The notes below the pieces were generated by a model, which was not told where the DNA came from, did no database searches, and was given only the letters and a program-made list of their open reading frames with translations. The position numbers and the translations under genes are program-made. From positions 572,543 to 636,542 of the forward strand of contig NZ_JTDB02000002.1 of NCBI RefSeq assembly GCF_000785435.2: a stretch of DNA of 64,000 nucleotides. The letters run 5' to 3'. The DNA comes from Paraburkholderia sacchari. GTDB lineage: Bacteria > Pseudomonadota > Gammaproteobacteria > Burkholderiales > Burkholderiaceae. Shown here one piece after another: positions 9,194-17,717 of this stretch (its first letter is position 1; each line of letters starts with the position of its first letter).

Positions 9194-11206
9194 ATGATTT
9201 CCCCGCTGGAAATGACGTTGTTTCTGCTGCTTGCCTCGGTGGTTGGCGTCGTGCTGTTCCGTTATCTGAACTTGCCGCCGATGCTCGGCTATCTCACGGT
9301 CGGCATTCTGGTGGGCCCGCAGGCGCTCGGCATCGTGCCGAACACGGCGGGCGCGCAGAATCTGGCCGAGTTCGGCGTCGTGTTCCTGATGTTCTCGATC
9401 GGCCTCGAATTCTCGCTCGCGAAGCTGCGCACCATGCGGCGGGCCGTGTTCGGCCTCGGGCTCTCGCAGGTCATGGGTACGATCGCGGTCGCATTGCTGG
9501 TCGGGCTCGCGCTCGCGCCGTGGGTGCACATCACCTGGCAGGCCTGCATCGCGCTCGGCGGCGCGCTTGCCATGTCGTCCACGGCCATCGTGAGCAAGAT
9601 GCTGGCGGAGCGTCTGGAGATCGAGTCCGAGCATGGCCGCAACATTCTCGGCGTGCTGCTGTTCCAGGACCTCGCCGTGGTGCCGCTGCTCATCGTGATC
9701 GCGGCGTTCGGCGGTTCGTCGGCATCGCTCGTCGAGTCGCTCGGCATGGCCGCCATCAAGATCGTGCTCGCGCTCGGCATTCTGCTCATCGTCGGGCAGA
9801 AGTTCATGACGCGCTGGTTCAATGTGGTCGCGCGGCGCCGCTCGCAGGAGCTGTTCGTGCTCAACGTGCTGCTCGTCACGCTGGGCGCGGCGTTCATCAC
9901 CGACAAATTCGGCCTTTCGCTCGCGCTCGGGGCGTTCATCGCGGGCATGCTGATCGCCGAGACGCCGTACAAGCATCAGGTGGAAGAGGACATCAAGCCG
10001 TTTCGCGACATGCTGCTCGGGCTCTTCTTCGTGACCACGGGCATGCTGCTCAACCCGCACGTGATCTGGCAGCATCCGTTCATGGTGGCCGCGTTCGTGA
10101 TCGGGCCGGTCGTGCTCAAGGCCGTCACCATCACGGCGCTCACGCGCCTCTTCGGCGCTTCGCCGGGCGTGGCGATGCGCACCGGCCTCGGTCTTGCGCA
10201 GGCCGGCGAATTCGGCTTCGTGCTGCTGAACCTCATTCTGGACAAGCATCTCGTCGATCCCACGCTGCTTCAGGCGATTCTCGCCGCGATGCTGCTCTCG
10301 ATGCTCGCCGCGCCGTTCCTGATCCAGAACGCCGACCGCATTGTGCTGCGCCTGTCGTCGACGGAATGGATGCAGCAGTCGCTGATGATGACGCGCATCG
10401 CCACGCAGAGCATCAAGCAGAGCGGCCACGTGATCGTGTGCGGCTACGGCCGTGCGGGGCAGAACCTGGCGCGCATGCTCGAATACGAAGGGCTTTCGTA
10501 CGTGGCGCTCGACCTCGACCCCGATCGCGTGGCGGCGGCGGCGGCAGCCGGCGAGTCGGTGGTGTTCGGCGATGCGGCGCGGCGCGAGTCGCTGGTGGCG
10601 GCGGGCATCCACCGCGCGGCGGCGGTGGCGATCACCTATGCGAACACGCAGTCCGCGCTGCGCGTGCTGCACCACATCCACGAGCTGGAACCGACCTTGC
10701 CCGTGATCGTGCGCACCGTGGACGATGCCGATCTCGAGCGTCTGCTCGCGGCCGGCGCGACCGAGGTGATTCCCGAAATCGTCGAAGGCAGCCTGATGCT
10801 CGCTTCGCACATGCTCGTGGTGATGGGCGTGCCGATGCGCCGCGTGGTGCGGCGCGTGGAAGAAATGCGCGACGAGCGCTATAGCCTGCTGCGCGGCTAC
10901 TTCCACGGCACCGACGATGCAGGCGAGGACGGCCACGAGCAGGTGCGGCTACAATCCGTACCGGTTGACGCGCGCGCCGAGGCGGTGGGCCGCACGCTCG
11001 CCGATCTGGGGCTGTTCGACCTTGGCGTGGAGGTGACGGCGATCCGCCGGCACGGTATTCGCGGCGTGGAGCCCGACCCGTCGACAAAGCTGCGCGAAGC
11101 GGACATCGTCGTGCTGCGCGGCTTGCCCGAGCAACTGGCGCAAGCCGAGGAACTCCTCTCGCGCCATCGCAAGGCGGGCGCCGCTGGCGCGGGCGCGGCA
11201 GCCTGA
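9194..11206 (+). CDS. CPA2-family monovalent cation:proton antiporter (KefB/KefC-like)
   Basis: A 670-residue inner-membrane antiporter of the CPA2 family that probably exchanges K+ or Na+ for H+. Residues about 1-390 form a multi-helix exchanger domain ([34 protein letters not shown] carries the membrane acidic motif). A TrkA-N nucleotide-binding domain begins near residue 412 ([17 protein letters not shown]) and a TrkA-C-like ligand domain fills the last 80 residues. This order matches KefB/KefC and the YbaL group. No glutathione-gating partner (KefF/KefG) is adjacent, so the exact subtype is open. It is divergent from kdsD, with a 208-bp shared upstream region. Confidence 0.85.
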   Translation: MISPLEMTLFLLLASVVGVVLFRYLNLPPMLGYLTVGILVGPQALGIVPNTAGAQNLAEFGVVFLMFSIGLEFSLAKLRTMRRAVFGLGLSQVMGTIAVALLVGLALAPWVHITWQACIALGGALAMSSTAIVSKMLAERLEIESEHGRNILGVLLFQDLAVVPLLIVIAAFGGSSASLVESLGMAAIKIVLALGILLIVGQKFMTRWFNVVARRRSQELFVLNVLLVTLGAAFITDKFGLSLALGAFIAGMLIAETPYKHQVEEDIKPFRDMLLGLFFVTTGMLLNPHVIWQHPFMVAAFVIGPVVLKAVTITALTRLFGASPGVAMRTGLGLAQAGEFGFVLLNLILDKHLVDPTLLQAILAAMLLSMLAAPFLIQNADRIVLRLSSTEWMQQSLMMTRIATQSIKQSGHVIVCGYGRAGQNLARMLEYEGLSYVALDLDPDRVAAAAAAGESVVFGDAARRESLVAAGIHRAAAVAITYANTQSALRVLHHIHELEPTLPVIVRTVDDADLERLLAAGATEVIPEIVEGSLMLASHMLVVMGVPMRRVVRRVEEMRDERYSLLRGYFHGTDDAGEDGHEQVRLQSVPVDARAEAVGRTLADLGLFDLGVEVTAIRRHGIRGVEPDPSTKLREADIVVLRGLPEQLAQAEELLSRHRKAGAAGAGAAA

Positions 11207-11310
11207 GCGCAGGCCCTGCCATTTGGGCCGCAGAATTGTCGGGGTTCCATCCCGACTGTCAGAAACCGCTAGAACCCGCTTCTCTATTCTTGTCATTACC
11301 CGGAGCAATC

Positions 11311-11877
11311 ATGTCCAACGCACCTGCGAACGCGAGCGCCGAAGCCTCACGGTTCGTCAACAGCTTGATCCGCACGGTGCCTGACTGGCCTCAGCCGGGG
11401 GTTCAATTCCGCGATATCACGCCGCTCATCGGCCACCCGAAGGGCTTGCGCGTGCTGATCGACCTGTTTGTGGAGCGTTATGTCGATGCGAAGCTCGATT
11501 ACGTGGCCGGGCTCGACGCGCGCGGCTTCATCATCGGGCCGATTGTTGCGTACGAACTGAACGTGGGCTTCATTCCGATCCGCAAGATCGGCAAGCTGCC
11601 GTACAAGACGGTTTCGGAGACCTACAAGCTCGAATACGGCGAATCCACCGTCGAGATTCACGAGGACGCTTGCCGCACGGGTGATCGCGTGGTGATCGTC
11701 GACGACCTGATCGCCACGGGCGGCACCATGCTCGCCGGCAAGCTGCTGCTCGAGCGCCTCGGCGCAACGGTGGTGGAGGGCGCAGCGATCATCGACCTGC
11801 CGGACCTGGGCGGCTCGAAGCTGCTCACCGAAGCGGGCTTGCCGCTCTTCACCGTGACCGCGTTTGGTGGTCATTAA
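11311..11877 (+). CDS. apt: adenine phosphoribosyltransferase
   Basis: Apt salvages adenine to AMP using PRPP in the cytoplasm. The 188-residue protein has the conserved PRPP loop [14 protein letters not shown] and the N-terminal hood motif [12 protein letters not shown]. The ATG at 11311 is preceded by CGGAG about 6 nt upstream; the longer in-frame extension to 11236 has no conserved residues. The gene follows the antiporter after about 100 bp and leads into an 11-bp tandem repeat that begins with its own TAA stop. Confidence 0.94.
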   Translation: MSNAPANASAEASRFVNSLIRTVPDWPQPGVQFRDITPLIGHPKGLRVLIDLFVERYVDAKLDYVAGLDARGFIIGPIVAYELNVGFIPIRKIGKLPYKTVSETYKLEYGESTVEIHEDACRTGDRVVIVDDLIATGGTMLAGKLLLERLGATVVEGAAIIDLPDLGGSKLLTEAGLPLFTVTAFGGH

Positions 11878-11940
11878 GTGGTCGCTAAGTGGTCGTTAAG
11901 TAGCCGTCAAGTGACCATCAAGCGGCCGCTGAGCTGATCT
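11875..11940 (+). repeat. degenerate 11-bp tandem repeat at the apt stop codon
   Basis: Six consecutive 11-nt units begin with the apt TAA: TAAGTGGTCGC, TAAGTGGTCGT, TAAGTAGCCGT, CAAGTGACCAT, CAAGCGGCCGC, TGAGCTGATCT. The first two differ by one base and later units drift. No stem or T-run marks it as a terminator. Confidence 0.7.
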
Positions 11941-11964
11941 TGATTCCCCCAATGGACTGAGCCC

Positions 11965-12579
11965 ATGCCCAATTTCGCGCTCTTTCTCGCCACCTCGCTC
12001 GCGATCACCTTCGCGCCCGGCCCGGACAACTTGCAAGTGCTCGCGCGCGGCATCTCGCAGGGCCGCGCCGCCGGCCTCGTGGCCGCGCTCGGCTTTGCCG
12101 CGGGCGTGACGTTCCACACCACGCTGGCCGCGCTCGGCATTGCCGCCGTGCTGCGCTCGTCGCCGCTCGCGTTCCAGATTCTCAAGCTCGCGGGCGCCGC
12201 GTACCTCGTCTGGATCGGCGTGAAGGCGCTCAGGAGTCAAGGGCTCGCCGCGGCGGGCGACCGGCCGCGCCAGCCGCTTTCCACGATTTTTCGCCAGAGC
12301 GTGCTCGGCAATGTGATGAATCCGAAGGTGACGCTGTTCTTCGTCGTGTTCCTGCCGCAATTCGTCGATACGCACGGCGCGCAGAACGTCACGCTGCAAA
12401 TGCTCGAACTCGGTCTCGTGTTCATGGCGCAGACCGTCGTGGTGTTCTCGCTGTTCGGCCTGTGCGCGGGCACCATCGGCGGCTGGCTCAAGCGCCGGCC
12501 GCGCGCGGGCGTATGGCTCGACCGCCTCGCGGGAATCACCTTCATCGCCATCGGCATTCGCGTCGCGCTGCGCGACTGA
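11965..12579 (+). CDS. LysE/RhtB family amino-acid exporter
   Basis: A 204-residue inner-membrane exporter of the LysE/RhtB family, which typically exports homoserine, threonine, lysine or related compounds. The N-terminus carries the family motif TFAPGPDNLQVLARGISQGRA and the mid-protein has the AYLVWIGVKAL segment. About six hydrophobic helices are visible. The substrate cannot be deduced. It starts 25 bp after the apt repeat and ends 31 bp before the Nudix gene, so the two may be co-transcribed. Confidence 0.85.
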   Translation: MPNFALFLATSLAITFAPGPDNLQVLARGISQGRAAGLVAALGFAAGVTFHTTLAALGIAAVLRSSPLAFQILKLAGAAYLVWIGVKALRSQGLAAAGDRPRQPLSTIFRQSVLGNVMNPKVTLFFVVFLPQFVDTHGAQNVTLQMLELGLVFMAQTVVVFSLFGLCAGTIGGWLKRRPRAGVWLDRLAGITFIAIGIRVALRD

Positions 12580-12610
12580 TGTTCGCGCACGACGCCCGGA
12601 GCTCCACGAG

Positions 12611-13468
12611 ATGACCTTGCCTTGCATTACCGACGCGCGCCGTTTCGACGCGAGTGCGCATCTGCCGTTTTTCTTCGGCGACGAACGCGTGGGCTGGATT
12701 CGCCACGGCGACGTCGCGTTGCTCGCACGCTGGCCCGACATCTTCGAGATCGTCGATGCGCGCATTACACTCGCCGCGCAGTTCGATAGCGTGATGGCGC
12801 GCAGCGCGGCGCTTACCGCTGTGATCGGCGCGCTGGCCGCCGAAGGCCGCATTCCTGGCTGGCGCAACGAGACTTACGCGATCCGCAATGCTTTCGACGC
12901 AGCGCCGCTCGCTTTTATCGAGCGTGCCGCCTCGCGCTTTTTCGGCACGATGACCTACGCGGTGCATTTGAACGGCGTCGTAGAATACGCGGGCTCCGCG
13001 TCGCCCCGCGCGCCGCAGTTGTGGATCGCGCGCCGCAGCGAAACCAAGGCGACGGACCCCGGCATGCTGGACAACGTCGTGGCGGGCGGTATCGGCTGGG
13101 GCTTCGGCATCGAGGCCACGCTTGCGAAGGAGTGCTGGGAAGAGGCGGGCATTGCCGCCGGGCTTGCCTCGCAGGCGCGGCCGGGGCGTACCGTGCATGT
13201 GCTGCAATCGCTGCCCGAGGGCACCCAGGCCGAGCAGATCTTCGTCTACGACCTCGCGCTGCCCGAGGACTTCGTGCCGCACAATCAGGACGGCGAAGTC
13301 GGCGAGCACCGCCTCGCGCGCATCGACGAAGCCGCGCGCTGGATCGAGGAGGGCAAGATGACGGTGGACGCTAGCCTCGCGACGCTCGATCTGCTGCTGC
13401 GCCGCCAATGGATAGACGAAGACGCGTGCGAGGGCATCGCCGCGATCTTCGAACCGCCGACGCTGTGA
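12611..13468 (+). CDS. Tnr3-like Nudix hydrolase with N-terminal DUF4743 domain
   Basis: A 285-residue protein with an N-terminal domain of about 110 residues (DUF4743 type, also found in fungal/plant thiamine-pyrophosphokinase-linked Nudix proteins) and a C-terminal Nudix domain. The Nudix region reads GGIGWGFGIEATLAKECWEEAG, with KECWEEAG in place of the canonical REUxEExG. Known members of this group act on oxidised or damaged thiamine diphosphate; that role here is inference. No thiamine gene is nearby. It shares its strand with the LysE gene (31-bp gap) and purU. Confidence 0.8.
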   Translation: MTLPCITDARRFDASAHLPFFFGDERVGWIRHGDVALLARWPDIFEIVDARITLAAQFDSVMARSAALTAVIGALAAEGRIPGWRNETYAIRNAFDAAPLAFIERAASRFFGTMTYAVHLNGVVEYAGSASPRAPQLWIARRSETKATDPGMLDNVVAGGIGWGFGIEATLAKECWEEAGIAAGLASQARPGRTVHVLQSLPEGTQAEQIFVYDLALPEDFVPHNQDGEVGEHRLARIDEAARWIEEGKMTVDASLATLDLLLRRQWIDEDACEGIAAIFEPPTL

Positions 13469-13542
13469 AAGGGCGCCGGTTTTTCTGTAAAAGCCCAAAG
13501 CCCTTTTGAATCACCAGGTAATTGACGGGAGTAACCAGGGTT

Positions 13543-14412
13543 ATGTCGACCGATCACAGCTTCATTCTCAAACTGTCGTGCGCCGACCGGCCGGGCATCG
13601 TGCATGCCGTGTCGGGTTTCCTGTTCGAGCGCGGCAGCAACATTCTCGATTCGGCTCAGTTCGGCGACAGCCATACGGGCGAGTTCTTCATGCGCGTGCA
13701 CTTTCAGCAAGTGGGCGGCGACCCCGGCCTCGATGGCCTGCGCGCGGCGTTCGCGCCGCTTGCCGATGAATTCGGCATGCGCTGGGAACTGCACGACGCG
13801 AACGTGAAGCCGCGCGTGGTCATCATGGTTTCGAAGATCGGCCACTGCCTCAACGATCTGCTGTTCCGCTATCGCACGGGTCAATTGTCCATCGAGATTC
13901 CCGCGATCATCTCGAATCACAAGGAGTTCTATCAACTCGCGGCGAGCTACAACATTCCGTTCCATCATTTCCCGCTGCTCGGCGGCAGCGATGCGGACAA
14001 GGCCGCGCAGGAAGCGCGCGTGCTCGACGTGGTGAACGGCGAGCGCGCCGACCTCGTGGTGCTCGCGCGCTACATGCAGATTCTCTCGCCGCAGCTGTGC
14101 AATGCGCTCGAAGGCCGCGCGATCAATATTCACCATTCGTTCCTGCCGAGCTTCAAGGGCGCGAAGCCTTACTATCAGGCGTTCGATCGCGGCGTGAAGC
14201 TGATTGGCGCGACGGCGCACTATGTGACATCCGATCTCGACGAAGGCCCGATCATCGAGCAGGAAGTCGAGCGCGTGGATCACAACATGACGCCGGAACA
14301 GCTCACGGCGATCGGCCGCGACGTGGAGTGCGTGACGCTCGCGCGCGCGGTGAAGTGGCATGTCGAACATCGCATCGTGCTCAACGGGCACAAGACGGTG
14401 GTGTTCCGGTAA
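13543..14412 (+). CDS. purU: formyltetrahydrofolate deformylase
   Basis: PurU hydrolyses 10-formyl-THF to THF and formate, balancing one-carbon pools and feeding formate to PurT. The 289-residue protein has an N-terminal ACT domain (SCADRPGIVHAVSGFLFERG) and a formyltransferase domain with the catalytic set visible as ISNHKEFYQLA, NIHHSFLPSFKGAKPY and GATAHYVTSDLDEGPI. A TTG 21 nt upstream is in frame. The ATG at 13543 fits the family N-terminus (MSTDHSFILKLSC) and is preceded by a GGGAG-rich stretch. A strong terminator follows at 14453-14484. Confidence 0.94.
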   Translation: MSTDHSFILKLSCADRPGIVHAVSGFLFERGSNILDSAQFGDSHTGEFFMRVHFQQVGGDPGLDGLRAAFAPLADEFGMRWELHDANVKPRVVIMVSKIGHCLNDLLFRYRTGQLSIEIPAIISNHKEFYQLAASYNIPFHHFPLLGGSDADKAAQEARVLDVVNGERADLVVLARYMQILSPQLCNALEGRAINIHHSFLPSFKGAKPYYQAFDRGVKLIGATAHYVTSDLDEGPIIEQEVERVDHNMTPEQLTAIGRDVECVTLARAVKWHVEHRIVLNGHKTVVFR

Positions 14413-14452
14413 TCCGCCGTAGCTTCTAATTTATCGTTGTTGCGACAACTTG

Positions 14453-14484
14453 CCGTAGCGTGCAACGCGCACGCTACGGATTTT
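14453..14484 (+). terminator. rho-independent terminator after purU
   Basis: Perfect 10-bp arms CCGTAGCGTG (14453-14462) and CACGCTACGG (14470-14479) with a 7-nt loop, followed by ATTTT. Confidence 0.8.
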
Positions 14485-14559
14485 CGAACTACTCTTATTG
14501 CTAGCCGGTGTAACCGCATCTTGCGGCTCCCTCCTCAACACCGCTCCACTCCCTCGTAC

Positions 14560-14566
14560 TACTCCT
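14560..14566 (+). promoter_or_regulatory. candidate NarL heptamer upstream of narK1
   Basis: TACTCCT fits the NarL/NarP heptamer consensus TACYYMT. A one-mismatch copy, TACTCTT, lies at 14490-14496. They stand about 100-180 bp ahead of narK1. Single heptamers occur by chance, so this is tentative; the gene context supports it. Confidence 0.3.
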
Positions 14567-14669
14567 TAAGACCTAGCGGCGGATCGTCTCGTCCTACTTG
14601 CGAGTAATAGTCGCCAGCTGCGGTGCTTCCTAATCTTGCTACATCAATCCGACAAGAAAAGGAAACACC

Positions 14670-15992
14670 ATGAAAGCCGCCCCATCCCCACAGGCGGACG
14701 CGGTATCGGACAGCCGTGCCTGGCGCGTTCTGGGATCGAGCACCTTTGCGTTCACGATCTGCTTTGCCGTCTGGATGATGTTCGCGATCCTCGGCATTCC
14801 GCTCAAGAAGCAACTCAACCTCACCGATACGGAGTTCGGTCTCATCGCCGCAATGCCGGTGCTTACCGGATCGCTCGCCCGCGTGCCGCTCGGCATCTGG
14901 ACGGACCGCTTTGGCGGCCGCATCGTTTTCTTCCTCACCATGATTGCCACGGTCGTTCCGATCTGGCTCGTGTCGTATGCGACACAACTGTGGCAATTCC
15001 TGCTGCTCGGTCTGTTCGTGGGTTTCGCGGGGGCTTCGTTCTCTGTCGGCACGCCCTATGTTGCGCGCTGGTTCCCGAAGTCGCGCCAGGGCTTTGCCAT
15101 GGGCATCTTCGGCGCGGGCAACTCGGGCGCGGCGCTCAACAAATTCGTCGCGCCAGTGCTGATCGTCGCAGCGGGCTCATGGACCATCGTGCCGAAGGTC
15201 TATTCGATTGCGATGCTCGTAACGGCGCTGCTGTTCTGGGTATTTTCGGCCAGCAATCCCGCGCATCGCGTCGCGAGTTCGACCAGCGTGGCGGGCCAGA
15301 TGCGCGTCCTTACCGACCCGCGCGTGCTGCGCTATTCCCAGTACTACTCAGTGGTGTTCGGCGGCTACGTGGGCCTTTCGCTGTGGATGCCGCAGTACTA
15401 CGTGAACCAGTATGGTTTCGGCATCGAGCAGGCGGCTTTTCTCGCGGCGTGCTTCTCGCTGCCCGGCGGCGTGCTGCGCGCGATCGGCGGCTGGCTCTCC
15501 GACCGCTACGGCGCGTATCGCACCACATGGGCCGTGATGTGGGTCTCGCTCGGCTGCTTCTTCCTGCTGAGCTATCCGCCGACCGACTTCGTGATCCACA
15601 GCGCACATGGCCCGCTTAGCCTGCATATCAGCACCGGTCCGGTGTTCTACACGGTGCTCATGTTCATCGTGGGCATTGCGATGGCGGTGGGCAAGGCCTC
15701 GGTCTTCAAGTTCATCGGCGACGAGTACACCGAGAACATCGGCGCGGTATCCGGCGTCGTAGGCCTCGCAGGCGGTCTCGCGGGCTTCATCCTGCCGATC
15801 CTGTTCGGCCTGCTGGTGGACCTCACCGGCGTTCGCACCACCTGTTTCATGCTGATGTTCGGCGCCACCGTGGTCAGCCTGCTCTTCATGCACTTCTCGT
15901 TCCGCCCCGAGGCGGTCGCGCATGGCCGCGCGATGCTGGAGCGCAAGGAGGAAAGCGAGGTCGCCACCCTGAAGGAAACTTCGCATCACTAA
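14670..15992 (+). CDS. narK1: nitrate/nitrite MFS transporter NarK1
   Basis: A 440-residue major-facilitator protein of the nitrate/nitrite porter family with about 12 membrane helices. The nitrate signature in helix 5 reads MGIFGAGNSGAALNKFVAP and the second glycine-rich motif is GVVGLAGGLAGFILP. Paired NarK1/NarK2 proteins in pseudomonads and Burkholderia import nitrate and exchange it for nitrite; NarK1-type is thought to be the proton-coupled importer. It heads the narK1-narK2-narGHJI set on the plus strand. An AAGGAAA ribosome-binding site precedes ATG 14670. Confidence 0.9.
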   Translation: MKAAPSPQADAVSDSRAWRVLGSSTFAFTICFAVWMMFAILGIPLKKQLNLTDTEFGLIAAMPVLTGSLARVPLGIWTDRFGGRIVFFLTMIATVVPIWLVSYATQLWQFLLLGLFVGFAGASFSVGTPYVARWFPKSRQGFAMGIFGAGNSGAALNKFVAPVLIVAAGSWTIVPKVYSIAMLVTALLFWVFSASNPAHRVASSTSVAGQMRVLTDPRVLRYSQYYSVVFGGYVGLSLWMPQYYVNQYGFGIEQAAFLAACFSLPGGVLRAIGGWLSDRYGAYRTTWAVMWVSLGCFFLLSYPPTDFVIHSAHGPLSLHISTGPVFYTVLMFIVGIAMAVGKASVFKFIGDEYTENIGAVSGVVGLAGGLAGFILPILFGLLVDLTGVRTTCFMLMFGATVVSLLFMHFSFRPEAVAHGRAMLERKEESEVATLKETSHH

Positions 15993-16082
15993 TGAGACGG
16001 ACCGGAGCGGCCCAGACCGGTATGGGCCAGACCGAATGATCTAACGCGCCGCGTGGGCGGCGCTTACTGTACGAGCACAATC

Positions 16083-17477
16083 ATGTCCAAATATCTTCTG
16101 ACCAAGTGGGAGCCCGAGAACGCCAGGTTCTGGGAGACTTCCGGCGAGCAGATCGCCACCCGCAACCTCTGGATCTCGATTCCCGCGCTGATGCTGGCGT
16201 TCGTCGTGTGGTCGTTGTGGAGCGTTACGGTCGTCAATCTCGACAAGGGCGGCTTCCACTTCAGCAAGAACGAGCTGTTCTGGCTCACGGCGCTGCCGGC
16301 GCTCTCGGGCGCCACGCTGCGCATCTTCTATTCGTTCCTCGTGCCGATTTTCGGCGGCCGCCGCTTCACCGCGATTTCCACGGCGAGTCTGCTGATCCCG
16401 GCCGTCGGCATGGGCTTCGCGCTGCGCGACCCGTCCACGTCCTATACGACGTTGCTCGTGCTCGCGCTCCTGTGCGGTTTCGGCGGCGCGAACTTCAGCT
16501 CGTCGATGGCGAACATCAGCTTCTTCTTCCCGAAGGCGCGCAAAGGTTTCGCCACGGGACTGAATGCGGGTATCGGCAATCTGGGCGTCTCGGTCGTGCA
16601 GTTCATCACGCCCATCGTGATCTCGACGGCAGTGTTCGCGGGCCTGCTCGGCGACGGCCAGACCTATGTGAAGGACGGCGTCGAACACAGCATCTGGCTG
16701 CAGAACGCGGGCTTCGTCTGGGTGCCGCTCATCATCGTGTCGTCGCTTGCCGCATGGTTCGGCATGAACGACATCGCCGATGCGAAAGCATCGTTCAGCG
16801 AACAGGCCGTGATTTTCCGCCGCGCGCACAACTGGATCATGTGCTTTCTCTATGTGGGCACGTTCGGTTCGTTCATCGGCTTCTCGGCGGGACTCGCACT
16901 GCTGACGAAGGCTGAATTCCCCGCGATCAATCCGACCGCCTGGGCGTTCCTCGGGCCGCTCGCCGGCGCGCTCACGCGTCCGGTCGGCGGCTGGATCTCG
17001 GACAAGATGGGCGGCGCGCGCGTGACGCTCTGGACCTTCGTGGCGATGATCGCGGCCGTGGTGGGCGTGATCGCGTTCCTTCCGGGCGGTGCACTGGGTG
17101 GCGCAGAAGGCAGCTTCGCGGGCTTCCTCGCGATGTTCGTGGTGCTGTTCGCACTAACCGGCATCGGCAACGGCTCGACCTTCCGCATGATTCCCGTGAT
17201 CTTCCTCACGCAGCATCAGCGCGCAGCCGAGGGCAAGGGCGCGCCGGCGAAACACAGCGCGCTTGCGGAAGCGAGCAAGGAATCGGCGGCGGTGCTCGGC
17301 TTCGCGGGTGCAATGGGCGCGTACGGCGGCTTTTTCATCCCGAAGAGCTTCGGCACCTCGCTCGATATGACCGGCTCGCCTGTGATGGCGCTCTGGTGCT
17401 TCATCGGCTTCTATGTCGTGTGCGCGCTCGTGACGTGGTGCTTCTACGCACGCCGCAATGCCTCGATGCCGTGCTGA
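16083..17477 (+). CDS. narK2: nitrate/nitrite MFS transporter NarK2
   Basis: A 464-residue NarK-family antiporter, longer than NarK1 and with the canonical nitrate signature GIGNLGVSVVQFITP and second signature GFAGAMGAYGGFFIP. Around twelve helices are evident. NarK2-type proteins exchange nitrate for nitrite across the inner membrane during respiration. A GTG 30 nt upstream (16053) is in frame. I chose ATG 16083 (MSKYLLTKWEPENARFW), which matches the usual N-terminus of the group. The gene lies 90 bp after narK1 and 240 bp before narG; a hairpin and a NarL-like palindrome lie in that gap. Confidence 0.92.
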   Translation: MSKYLLTKWEPENARFWETSGEQIATRNLWISIPALMLAFVVWSLWSVTVVNLDKGGFHFSKNELFWLTALPALSGATLRIFYSFLVPIFGGRRFTAISTASLLIPAVGMGFALRDPSTSYTTLLVLALLCGFGGANFSSSMANISFFFPKARKGFATGLNAGIGNLGVSVVQFITPIVISTAVFAGLLGDGQTYVKDGVEHSIWLQNAGFVWVPLIIVSSLAAWFGMNDIADAKASFSEQAVIFRRAHNWIMCFLYVGTFGSFIGFSAGLALLTKAEFPAINPTAWAFLGPLAGALTRPVGGWISDKMGGARVTLWTFVAMIAAVVGVIAFLPGGALGGAEGSFAGFLAMFVVLFALTGIGNGSTFRMIPVIFLTQHQRAAEGKGAPAKHSALAEASKESAAVLGFAGAMGAYGGFFIPKSFGTSLDMTGSPVMALWCFIGFYVVCALVTWCFYARRNASMPC

Positions 17478-17492
17478 GGCCACCGGCCGAAC

Positions 17493-17508
17493 TAGTCCTT
17501 CAGGAGTA
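17493..17508. promoter_or_regulatory. 7-2-7 NarL-type operator between narK2 and narG
   Basis: TAGTCCT and AGGAGTA are separated by 2 bp, the spacing of high-affinity NarL/NarP sites (TACYYMT-N2-AKRRGTA). The right heptamer matches perfectly; the left has G for C at position 3. The palindrome extends to 9-bp arms (ACTAGTCCT/AGGAGTAGT). It lies about 210 bp upstream of narG, and narX-narL lie downstream in the same locus. Confidence 0.5.
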
Positions 17509-17564
17509 GTGGAGCGCGAGGGGCCTACTTCCGATGCGCCACGCGCACTCTCCCCCTGATGAAT

Positions 17565-17584
17565 GGGCAGGCAAGTGCCTGCCC
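17565..17584. terminator. hairpin between narK2 and narG
   Basis: Perfect 8-bp arms GGGCAGGC and GCCTGCCC with a 4-nt loop, but no T-run. It could be a weak terminator, an attenuating stem or an mRNA-processing element between the transporter and reductase genes. Confidence 0.4.
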
Positions 17585-17717
17585 GGCATACTCAAAAAGT
17601 GATTTTCGAAAACCGACGGCCCGCTGGTAGTACGCGAACGGCACGCACAAAAGGTGCAGGCGGCGCGAAACAGCAGGCGCAGTCGATGACAAAACATCAG
17701 CAGTCCCGGAGCATCGT

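Noticed and set aside
8026..10884. Very long plus-strand open frame (952 codons) across kdsD, the divergent gap and the antiporter gene
   Set aside because: It runs antisense to kdsD and out of frame through the antiporter, is rich in Arg/His/Ala, and shows no domain. It is a by-product of high GC codon use.
14634..14647. TCTTG-CTAC-ATCAA upstream of narK1 considered as an FNR box
   Set aside because: Only the right half fits (ATCAA). It lies about 25 bp before the start codon, too close for an activator site.
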